From Euglena gracilis (Eukaryota; Euglenida; Euglenophyceae; Euglenales): a stretch of DNA of 64,000 nucleotides. The translations under genes were made by a program, and so were the position numbers. Under the pieces are notes generated by a model. It was not told where the DNA came from and made no database searches. It saw nothing but the letters and a program-made list of their open reading frames with translations. The stretch's first letter is position 1. Each line of letters opens with the position of its first letter. Positions 54,701 to 64,000 of the stretch are shown here, piece by piece. The stretch covers positions 63,814,257-63,878,256 of the forward strand of contig CP154956.1 in assembly GCA_039621445.1 (NCBI GenBank), in the 5' to 3' direction.

Positions 54701-56126
54701 ACATTTTTTTTGAAAATGGTGGGGGGGAAATCAAAAACAGAATTGAAAACGTTTGGTTAAAAGTTTTTTCTTCTTCAACACATGACAACTCCGTGATTCA
54801 CTTAAAAGTCAGGAAATTGCAAAAAGCAAAACAAAGTAAGCAAAAACAGAAAATAATCAATGAATAAATCACCAATCAATCAGAAAAAAAATCAAACGTG
54901 ACAGAAAGCAACTCCCCAACCTGAAAAAAGGGCAATTTTTTCAGGTCTTTTGGATGATTTTGGAGAAAATAGAAAAAGAGACAGTGCAAATGAATGAGCA
55001 TGTTCCAAAGAACCATTTTTCAATTGCTTTTCAGGCATTCCAGCATCCCGGCCAACCGATATGGGAACACCCCCACCTGTTCGACGTAAGCTGTTTACGA
55101 ATGGTATCTGCGAAAATTTTATATCTATATAAATTTTATATCTCTTTAAATTTTCAGATCCCTCAGGAGCATCATCTTCAACAAACATCATTTTGGGAGC
55201 AACATCGACAACGATGCTGCCACCAATGGCCCCGATGCCACCCCCGATGGCCCCTATGCTGCCACCACCCAGTATGAAATAGTTTGCCAACATTCATTCT
55301 CAACTGTGTTTTGGCAGGTCCCAACACAGTGGCATTTTCAACAGAGAATACCCCAATGTCCCAGAGGCACAACATTTTTCACACCATTTTGTTGGCGCTT
55401 TGAGGAAGAGAAATTATGGGAAATTTGGAACTGCTTTGATTGATGATGGATGGGATGCAGAGGAAATAATTTCTTTAAAAAAACCACACAATCCATGTAA
55501 ACTCGATGTTATTTTTCGCCCAGCCCAGGGGGGGGGTGTTATTTAGGGGGTATAATTGGGCTCCCCAAAATTTTGTCAGAAATTTTGCCCAGAAAACATC
55601 TGGGTTGTCAGCCTGAAAATGAGGGGGATTATTGGGGGGGGGAGATTATTTTGGGGGACGGTTTGCAATTAGCAATGAGAGATGTTGTGTTGGAGACTCT
55701 TTGGCGCTGTGTTCACAATTGCTATTTATGGCTGCCCCCCTTGGTTATCAAGCATTGATGTTCCCCACGACGCCTGGTGTGTTGTTGGTGTTTGTTTTTC
55801 AGGAACAACAACGTGTGTTGCAGCAATGAACACTTACAGTATCACTTAACCCACAATTTTTTTTGCCACAGATGTGGGGCTTCCGGCGCCGTCTCCAGTT
55901 CCACATCTTGAACAAAACATGCTGGCATCCCCAATGGAAGCTTCAGGGACTGCAAATGCGCTTTTCACGGAAGAAGAAAGGCAAAGCATGTCGTCCCAAC
56001 CAAGAAGAACAAGAAGAAGACGTGAGAAATGGGCTGTTTTTCAAAAATAGTTTTCCCAATAGACACTTTCAGGAACCCCTGAGCAATGCTTTCCAACTTT
56101 TCGGTTGCTGAAAATGACAGCGATGG
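51788..56126 (+). CDS. Helitron gene, N-terminal Pro/Ser/Thr-rich exons
   Basis: Exon 1 opens MPAKDKQPRRRAYQSPGYGY and ends before GTATGATGG. Later exons encode TPPPVR, MLPPMAPMPPPMAPML and PRRTRRRR. Phases agree at every listed join (phase 1 throughout). The content is a disordered, Pro-rich and basic leader with no enzyme motif. Confidence 0.7.
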
Positions 56127-59100
56127 GTATTTTCTGAAAAGAACATTTTTTTGGTTATCAAGCAGACAAACAAATGCTTTGTATCCATTAAAAAAAAATT
56201 GGAATATCAGCCTAAGACTGATCCTGCTGTGGTTGAACAAGCAAGAGTTGGACGTTCCAGGGGCAGCAGTTCAGCTTCGTACCGAACGTTGCCTGGAGAC
56301 AGTTTGGAACATGTCGCTGTTTCAAACGTGGGGACTATTGGTGATGTCCATTGTGGACATTGCGGGGCAAAGCAATGGCGCGGAGAACCCAATGGTTTGT
56401 GTTGCCGTGATGGAAAAGTTCTGCTACCACTCATGGATCCACCCCCAGCTCCACTGCGTGCACTCTGGGCTGAAGACACACCAAGAGGGCGAGCATTTCG
56501 CAAGAAAGCAAGACCCTACAACAGTGCACTCCCCAGGGTACACCGAAATTTTGTTTCAAGCACTACGCATGGAATGAATTTTTGAACCGAAAACAATCAA
56601 GGTTTGAATGGTTTTTTCCCCCTCCAAAAACTGTTGCGTGTAACCTGCTGCCAAACTTGGCTTCTTTGGCAGCAAACATTGAGAAGCCATTTCCTGATGG
56701 GGTCCAGGCCTTTCGTATAAATGGCCTGGTTCACTTCAGAATGGGCAGCATCTTCCCCCCTCCAGGCGTGCCTCCTGCCTGTGCCCAACTGTACATCTTG
56801 GACAACCATGTTCAAAGCAGGGTGTTTTTCCGTTTTATTTTTTCTGTTTCATGGTTCTTTTATTTATTACATCACATTTTTTTTCATTCCACAAAACTTA
56901 CTGCTGCTTTGCATTTTTGGGAATCAACCCCCTCCTCACCCATTGAAAAAAAATGTCAGGATTCACATCATTGGAGGCTCACGGAATAGCCTGGAGCAGG
57001 CAAAAAATTGTAAAAAATATCAATCAAACATGCTGTCCAGTTTCAAATTAAATGCGACAACGGAATTCAAAAATCCAGACGTGTTTTGTCAAACCTCTCC
57101 CTCCCTGTTTAACAGCTGAAAAAAAAGACATCCTGACGCGGAATGCAGCCCGACGTCTTCTGCCTTTTGGTGAAGACCTGGATGCGGATCTTTTGGACGC
57201 TTTGGCGAGAATGCTGTCAAGGGTCAACCCATTTGTGCATTCAGGCTGTTTAACCTTATTGAAAGATCAACATTGTTGAAGTTGCACCATTTTGTAAGTG
57301 TGTCTGCAGACAACCCCCCCCCCTGGAAACTGCCACCGGACAATCCAACCTGGGTTAGAAGGAAAGTTCTTTTTCTTAGGAAAACTTGGGGGCTTACCCC
57401 CACCCACCCAGTGGGAACCTCATTCCCCTCCTCCTTGGGGGGTGGGGGGGGACGGGTCCAAAAACCCACTTTTTCATCTGAATTTTGGGTGTCCAAAGAA
57501 ATTTACGGTGGTTCGCACTGAAAAAAGCCAAAAAAAAACCCTCGCATTTATCGGGCACACACAAGTTTCTGGGGGGGCACCCTCCTGGGGGAGGGGGTCC
57601 AATTCTAACCGCACCAGTTTCAAACCTCTGAAAATGGACTTTTGAAAAGGGATGTTTGGTGAAGAAGTTTTTTTAAAACAGCCTGTGGTTATCTGGTGCA
57701 ACATGCTGCAGAGCATAACGCACCGAATTTGGTTCTTCGGATCACTGGTCGATCCACACAAGATCGCCGTCGATACAACCGACCCATGCAGGGAATTTTT
57801 GAAGGGGGTCCAGTGGTCCAGTCGGGCTGTAGAAAGCAAAAATGCTCTCTGCACCTTACCGCATTTGGGCACCAGTCCTGTCAGCTGCCAGGCTGAACTC
57901 GGCAACTCGGCTGGTGCGTACAAATTGAATTCAGGGAAAAAAAATTGCGCTTTGTGCTGAAATGAGTTTTGTTAGCCTGCGAAAAATTTATTCCCCCCTG
58001 GCATGCGCATGCGATGCGGTTGGGTGGTGCCAGAAAAAAACTGTTGGTTGGCTGGCTGCCCCAACAGGGCAATGACTTCAGCTTAAATAATTCCCTGGAC
58101 ACACTGCACAAGAAATTGGCGCATTTATTCCAGATGTGGAGGCGGAGACCACACCGTTGTTTCTTTCCCATTTCATTCTTTTCAAAATCAACTTTACCTT
58201 GACCATTAAAACAATAATTTTCAATACTGGAAAAAAACAATGCGTCATTTTCAGTGGGCGATGTTTCGTTACAGCTCGAAATTCGGAAATCAATTTCCTT
58301 GAAATGATTGCTCAAAATCCACTCAAAACGATGGCATGGTGGAGACCAGTCGTGTCCCCCGTGCAATTGTGGTGTACGTTCGTGGTCGTGAACGTCAACT
58401 GAAGTACATCAACGAGTTCAATGCAGCATATTATCAGGGCGTTCCATTTTTGCCTGTGACCCCCCCCCCCGGGCAGTGTGTTCCTTCACCGTCGGCCAAA
58501 TTAGGTTGATAATTGGTAAAGCTTCTTTTTACCAACCCAGGCAGTCCAGAATTGGATTCCGGTGGCTGTTTATGCAGGCGAATTCCCCCCTAACGATGTC
58601 GTTTTCGGGTTAGAGCACCACCCACCCCAAAACCCCAGGAGGTGAAATTCGACATGCGTGTCGGGAGTGCAATTGCTGATTGAAACTGTTCCTTTCAGGT
58701 GGTTGACATTCTCTGTTTTTGGGTTGGTTTTTTTGGTATGGTGAACCCAGCCTCCTCCTTTAAATCTAAATGACGCCATGCCCAAGATCCGCTGCATTTC
58801 GTTCTGCTTTTCCCCCGTGGTGAATTGGGATGGACACAAGGAATTCATGAACGGAGTGCAGCAGTTCCGAACATGCAACCTCCACATTAACAGCAATTCC
58901 CGCAAATCCTGAAAGCGTGATCATTCAATCTAACTAACTAACCAACCCCAGGCCAAAGGGAATTTGTGGAGGGTTTTTGGCGAAGATGGTTTTGGTAATT
59001 TATGCTTGGGAATAACAACAGAGGAAAGGGGCAACACACTTAATATGCGCAGCAACTTTCAGCCACTTCTGGATGCTTTCCACAGACACCTGTGAAAAAG

Positions 59101-62100
59101 GAAAATTGCGAATTCCTGTGGGGTGGCTTTTTTGCTCAATTGTTTTGAGCAGTTGCGTGCAGCCGGATGCAATTACTTTGGATGACCTGCAGCCTGTTGA
59201 AATTGATGATGCTGCACGTGCAGAACAAGGCACAATTTCCCCCCGTGATTTCATGGCGTTTTACCTGATGCAGCGTGAGCAGATGTTCGCTTTCTTGCTG
59301 ACATGATATCAAGCAATCTCTTTCACTCCCCCAAAATAAAATTAATTTAGTCATTCCCCGAAATTGCAGGTTTTCATGCATTGGTTCCTAAATTTGATTA
59401 TTTAACTTCCAAATCATCTGTGCTTCATCAAGCATCAACATAATCGTTCATTATTAGAACACATCTGTCGTTGATGTGCGGAAAAGTTATTTACAAATGG
59501 CGGAAGCACTGTACGAAGAATGGATTGTTGTGCAATGGGCCAAAGTTGAAGCACACAAACTGCAGTGGTTACGTTTCCACCAACCAGAAATTCGGGCGGA
59601 GTGTTATCGGCCAGATCCTTGCATACGTAAATCTCCCCTGGATTTTTATAATGGTACTTTACCATTGTTATTATCATTGTCATTATTATTGTTATTATTT
59701 TCATTATTATTGTAATTGTTGGTGTCATTATTTATTAATTGAGTATTGTTGCTGTCATTGTTGTTGTTGTTGTCATTGTAATGTTTTTCGAAATTCTGAG
59801 CACAATTTTATCGATATCAAAAATTGACCCCAAAAATGGCTCAACAAAGCTCCTAAACTCAAACAGTCTTCTTTAATTCGACATTCTTTTTGACATTTTT
59901 TTGTCACCAATTTCATGTGTTATTGTGATTTTTGCAACCTTTCTAATATGAGGATGACAGGATCTGACGTTAAGAAGTGAGCACCCAGGTGAGCATTGGG
60001 ACTCAAACAGGCAGAGGAGTTGGCCGCCGCATTGTTCTGCCCAGCTCCTATGTGGGGGGGCCACGTTTCATGCAACAAGCAGGACGTTGCGCAAACAGTT
60101 ATTATTGGGGATGGAGGGAAAACGGTGTTCCAAAAAAAAATTATTGTTGCAATCTCTTTTGGGGTGAGCTGTGCAAGAAATCACGCGGGGGAAAATTCAT
60201 ATGATACAGATACAGATGCTGAGCATTATACTGCATATATATACATACATGCGCAGGCATATATACGCAACGTTTTGGATACAATTGTACCAAGACGGAA
60301 TGGCCATTGTGCGCAAATTGGGAAAAGCTGATCTTTTTATTACGTTCACCGCAGCCAAGATGAGAATTAACCCCCCCCCAGAATACTACAGCACTGCTTT
60401 GCATTCTCTTTACCATTTCCATTCCCTTCACAAATGATTAATGTTCTCTTTACAGGCACATTTACACAGTCCCCCTTGCCCAATGTGAAAACGATCTGTA
60501 ATTTGTTTGCACAACTCTGCGGTCACAAGACCATCGGCCCATGATATCCTCATTTTGAATGAATAACAACAACAGTTGCTCAATTCTGCAATTTCATTGC
60601 TCAAAGTAACACAGAAATACATTTAATTTTGAATTCACATCTAAAATTCTCACATTGAAAATGAATCCCAAATGGCCAGAGATTCAGTCATCATTGCTGC
60701 CGAATCAGCAGGCCTCCCACCGATATGACATCATCTCACGGGTTTTCAATTTGAAATTGCAAGAGATGATGAAAGATATCAAAAATGGATTACTGGGCCC
60801 ATGTGCAGGTCGTTTGTTTGTCATTGAATGGCACTCATGCTGTTTTTTTGTTCTGGAAAAAATAAACATATTTGCTTCATGTTCATTTGAGAATAAACAA
60901 AAAATGCACCCTTCTTTTTCTTCTTCTTCTTCTTCTCTTTCGTGGAATTTTTCACAATTTAGTTCTCCTCCAAACTGGAATTTTGACCAGGGAGGGAATA
61001 TCCCCCAGCCACCCATCCATTTGATAAAGTTTCACTTCTGGAACAAAAACAGCATGCTGTCAAAAGCGTGGCCTGCCACATGCTCACATCTTGGTTTTTT
61101 TTGAGCGTGCACACAAACTGCTCAAACCCGAGGACTACGATCAGGTGGTTTCTGCAGAAATACCTGATGCTGCTGAAGAGCCCGAGCTGGAGCAATTGGT
61201 GATGGAATTTATGATCCATGTGCCTTGCAAAGGCTACAATGAATCTGCACCTTGCATGCGGAATGGGTATTGCACCCGAAAATTTCAATCAGGCTTCTTT
61301 TACCCCCTGCTGTCACAGATGGTTTGCAGGCAGGATTGTTTACCCCCTCCCTCCCAGTCACACCCCCTTCCCCCAATCACCAAAACTTAAACAACTCTCT
61401 GTTACACATGATGCCACGATGGTGATAAATTCATGTCACGTGATGATTCATCTCCACATTTCATTGATTAGCACATCCAAACATCACTGTTATGTTTTTT
61501 GCAAACACCCCTCAAAAGTAAATGGCAGCTCTGGGCGTTTGATGGTTTCAAAAACGATCTGTCAAAACAGAGAATCCTGTTTCCCTCGCGAACCACGAGC
61601 TGAGACAGCCGATGATGAGGATGGGTACCCATTGTATCGCCACACAGGACAAAAACACAAAATGATGCGCCTGGAATTGTTGCAGCCCTCCTGGGTTTTT
61701 TCTGTCTCACAGTTGGAAATTTTGGCAGCCCCCCCAGTTTTTTTTCAGATTTACGTTTCGAAATTTTGGCAGCCCCCCACTGGGTTTTTTGGGGTGTTAC
61801 GGAAGGAAATTTTGGCTGCCCCCCCTTGGATTTTTTCGTTGCTATGGTGGGAAATTTTTTTCAGCCCCCCCATGGGTTTTTCCCGTCTTACAGTTTGGTA
61901 ATTTTGGCAGCCCCCCCTGGGTTTTTTCATTGCCACAGTTGCAAGTTTTGGCAGCCCCCTTGGATTTTTTCAGAATTGCAGTTGGAAAGTTTGGCTGCCC
62001 CCCCGGTTTTTTTTGTGTTACGGTTGGAAATTTTTTCAGCCCCCCCCCCCCGGGTTGTTTCCGTCTTACGTCTCATTTTGCCCTGCCATTGACGTTGTTC

Positions 62101-64000
62101 TGCAAAACACAGATATCGCAATGGTGTCATGGTTGATGATTGCTGGGTGGTGCCATATTCTCAGAGATGATCAAATATATTATGCTGATTTTCATTGTGC
62201 CCCCCCCCCAATTTACAACTTTCATTCAAAAAGTGTATACTTGGATTCTCTCCAGTGCTAATTTGCAAAATTTTCTTTTGGCTATCGTGTTCTTTTTGGC
62301 AGGCAAAAGCTGGTAAAAAGTTGTTCCTTCGTTGGAGGAGGAAACAGTGTCCAAAGACGTTGTTTCAATTATCAATTGAATATTATCACACATGCCAAAA
62401 TGCAATTGGACAATACGTCCATTTCTGTTCCTTCCTTAACGTGTTTGAGATCGTCCCTGTACAAAACCGTGCATTGTTATTCAAATTTCGGTCCCACATC
62501 AATGTGGAGGTTTGCAGTTCGTTGTACGCTGTGAAATACCTCCACAAATACATTTACAAAGGCGGGGACCGTGCAGAGGTGGAGCTGGCTGAGTATGAAC
62601 CTGGGGAGTTTCAACCTGCTGATGGTCAAGCCGTGGAAGCGGAACCCCAACCTGACCCAGAAATTGTGGACGAGATTCGTCACACAGGCTCTAAATTGTT
62701 TGAGAACTTAAATCACATTTTCAAACAATTCACCTCTCCAAACCACAAACAGGTTTACATTGAGCCTGGGCGAGGCAAAGAATCTCTTAAAACAAACCTC
62801 TCTCCACTCCCCCCCCAGGGGAAAAGCGAGTTAGAACCTTTTTCCAGCCAGCCTGTGGACCCCACTTCAGGGACGGGGGGGTTTGAGCAGTAACTCCAAA
62901 ATCATGAATTTGGACACCTGAAGTGAATACCAAGTGGGCAGGTACATTTCCACTAGTGAAGCTGTGTGGCGCGCTCTGAAATTTCACTTGCATGACAATC
63001 GGGGTATTGTTCATACAACGACTTCAGCCTGTTTTGGGGGGGGGCATATGCAAGAAAAAAATTATTAATTCTCCCAAATTTTTTTTGAGCTGGCCAGCTC
63101 CGATTCAATTTGCCCATTTGTGGCCTATTTTTGGTGGGTTTTTGCATCATCAATACCCCGGGGACAATCATCCAACGGTGGCTCGCCTACCCGTACATCT
63201 GCCCAATCAACAAACAATTACGTTTGATGCTATGGAAGGTCTGGCTGAAGTGGAGCAAAGGGCTGGGCAGACAATGCTTACGGAGTGGTTGGAGTACAAC
63301 CAAACAGGGGTGTCTTCCTTTCAGATTCAAAACCTGCCTGTGGACCTAAACTAAACCCCCCAAAAAAACATTCCCAGGGGTACAGGTATGACAATTGGGC
63401 CAGGGTAAACATTTGTGGGACATTACTTGATGTTTCTAATTATATTTCAGTTTAACGTTTTGATGAATCAGCTGTTGAGGCCAGTTTCTATTCATTATAT
63501 TTATGTTTGTTAACATATATATATATATATATCATATTGTTAATTTTACATTATATGTTTATTTATGTTTATCCACCAAAATTCTCTTCAAAGCAAAAAA
63601 TTTGGCAAAAGATGGGGCACGAGCAGTAGGGGATGGGGCAACACACCAGGAATGCACCGCAGCCTCTTGATCAAAGTTCCAATAAATCAACATTCTCATC
63701 CACTGGATGCTGTCCACGGAGAACCTGTCAGAAAAACAGGAATTTATAATAATATTTTGCAGCATAACAATCCAAAACAGCCCCCCTCCCACAAATACCC
63801 CTGAAACTGTCTTTTTCGCGATGGCCATGACCTCACCTACGTTGACTTTCCATTGCATTTTGTGTGGGACACGTCAGGCAAGCAAGGCAACTACAGGTGG
63901 AGACCACGCCAAAGAGGAGCTGGCAGCATTGGGCGCATTTACTTTGTTTCCCCTCGTGCGGGCGAAAAATACTACTTGCGGCTGCTCCTCCATCATGTCA
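51788..64000 (+). CDS. Helitron Rep/helicase-type protein, many exons, runs off right edge
   Basis: Exons supported by GT-AG and phase: 51,788-51,965; 52,112 onward; 55,035-55,085; 55,158-55,271; 55,872-56,021; 56,073-56,126; 56,242-56,537. Further exons are placed by homology: about 56,650-56,816 (FRINGLVHFRMGSIFPPPG), 57,115-57,240, 57,710-57,800, 58,343-58,460, 59,150-59,305, 59,495-59,630, 59,990-60,085, 60,280-60,360, 60,660-60,810, 61,065-61,290, 61,560-61,660, 62,440-62,700, 62,940-63,045, 63,165-63,305, 63,815-64,000. In order they give the Helitron-like N-terminal domain (HCGHCGAKQWRGE, GLCCRDGKV), then Rep with HUH and two-tyrosine motifs. The helicase part lies beyond the window. 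Rep proteins nick DNA for rolling-circle transposition. Several boundaries, notably near 60,085-60,280, show no clear GT-AG. Confidence 0.87.
52960..53490 (+). repeat. Intronic tandem array, about 60-65 bp, CCCCCAGAAAGTTTGGG-type
   Basis: Eight or so degenerate units of a C-run, then A(G/A)AAAGTTTGGG and a T-run. Confidence 0.75.
53870..54290 (+). repeat. Intronic tandem array, AAATTTCCGGCACGCCAACG-type
   Basis: Seven degenerate units with a period of about 60-70 bp. The minus-strand 259-codon frame here is a repeat artefact. Confidence 0.75.
61065..61300 (+). CDS. Helitron Rep exon with HUH motif
   Basis: KRGLPHAHILVFFERAHKLL has the His-x-His pair in PHAH at 61,076-61,087. It is followed by DQVVSAEIPDAAEEPELEQL, FMIHVPCKG and SAPCMRNGYCTRKF, which is the standard Helitron order. 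Confidence 0.9.
61700..62055 (+). repeat. Intronic tandem array, TTTTGGCAGCCCCCC-type
   Basis: Six to seven units of about 60 bp: AAATTTTGGCAGCC, a C-run, TGGGTTTTTT and a variable middle. Confidence 0.85.
62330..62893 (+). CDS. Helitron Rep exon with two-tyrosine motif
   Basis: FKFRSHINVEVCSSLYAVKY continues into YLHKYIYKGGDRAEVEL. The YxxKYxxK catalytic pair lies at 62,537-62,560, with both tyrosines present. The part past about 62,680 (DEIRHTG onward) looks like intron read-through, since the next conserved block (YISTSEAVWRALKFHLHDN) begins after GGGCAG at about 62,940. Confidence 0.9.
   Translation, partial: RWRRKQCPKTLFQLSIEYYHTCQNAIGQYVHFCSFLNVFEIVPVQNRALLFKFRSHINVEVCSSLYAVKYLHKYIYKGGDRAEVELAEYEPGEFQPADGQAVEAEPQPDPEIVDEIRHTGSKLFENLNHIFKQFTSPNHKQVYIEPGRGKESLKTNLSPLPPQGKSELEPFSSQPVDPTSGTGGFEQ
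62940..63305 (+). CDS. Helitron Rep exons after the two-tyrosine motif
   Basis: 62,940-63,045 encodes YISTSEAVWRALKFHLHDNR. After a short intron, 63,165-63,305 encodes VARLPVHLPNQQTITFD and AGQTMLTEWLEYNQ, both Helitron signatures. Confidence 0.85.
63815..64000 (+). CDS. Helitron exon running off the right edge
   Basis: LTYVDFPLHFVWDTSGK, then WRPRQRGAGSIGRIYFVSPR and GEKYYLRLLLHHV, the block between Rep and helicase in Helitron proteins. Confidence 0.9.

Overview
The window is nuclear DNA of a eukaryote with spliceosomal GT-AG introns and a very high repeat load. The mix of a methyltransferase-bearing Ty3/gypsy-like retroelement, DIRS-like tyrosine-recombinase elements and an intron-rich Helitron suggests a free-living protist or alga. 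No marker in the window fixes the lineage.

Layout. (1) 1-10,213, minus strand: a Ty3/gypsy-like retroelement. Read from high to low coordinates it has a coiled-coil leader ORF, a gag with two zinc knuckles, a 1.6-kb gap, then a pol with two methyltransferase-like domains, protease, RT and RNase H. It runs off the left edge. (2) 10,214-12,219: leader or LTR-like and unassigned DNA. (3) 12,220-14,205 and 14,643-16,255: two related DIRS-like elements. The second has inverted termini, an internal complementary region that joins the two ends, and a tyrosine recombinase. (4) 18,278-51,108, minus strand: one host gene, COP9 signalosome subunit 6 (CSN6). It has seven exons totalling 951 nt (316 codons plus stop) and introns of about 53, 48, 24,647, 3,670, 494 and 2,968 bp. 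(5) Inside the CSN6 introns: several copies of a PHD-finger gene family, a hAT-like MITE family, higher-order satellite, a 77-bp satellite, long palindromes, arrays punctuated by poly-G/C, and clusters of short self-complementary words. (6) 51,788-64,000 and beyond, plus strand: a Helitron Rep/helicase gene split into many exons, with the HUH and two-tyrosine motifs intact. It lies head-to-head with CSN6 across a 680-bp CpG-rich gap.

CSN6 is the only confidently recognised host gene; everything else is mobile or repetitive. Most reading-frame breaks in the retroelement and in the recombinase fall in C/G homopolymers, so each could be real decay or a long-read indel error. Most long open frames in the window are antisense shadows or tandem-repeat artefacts and are left out.
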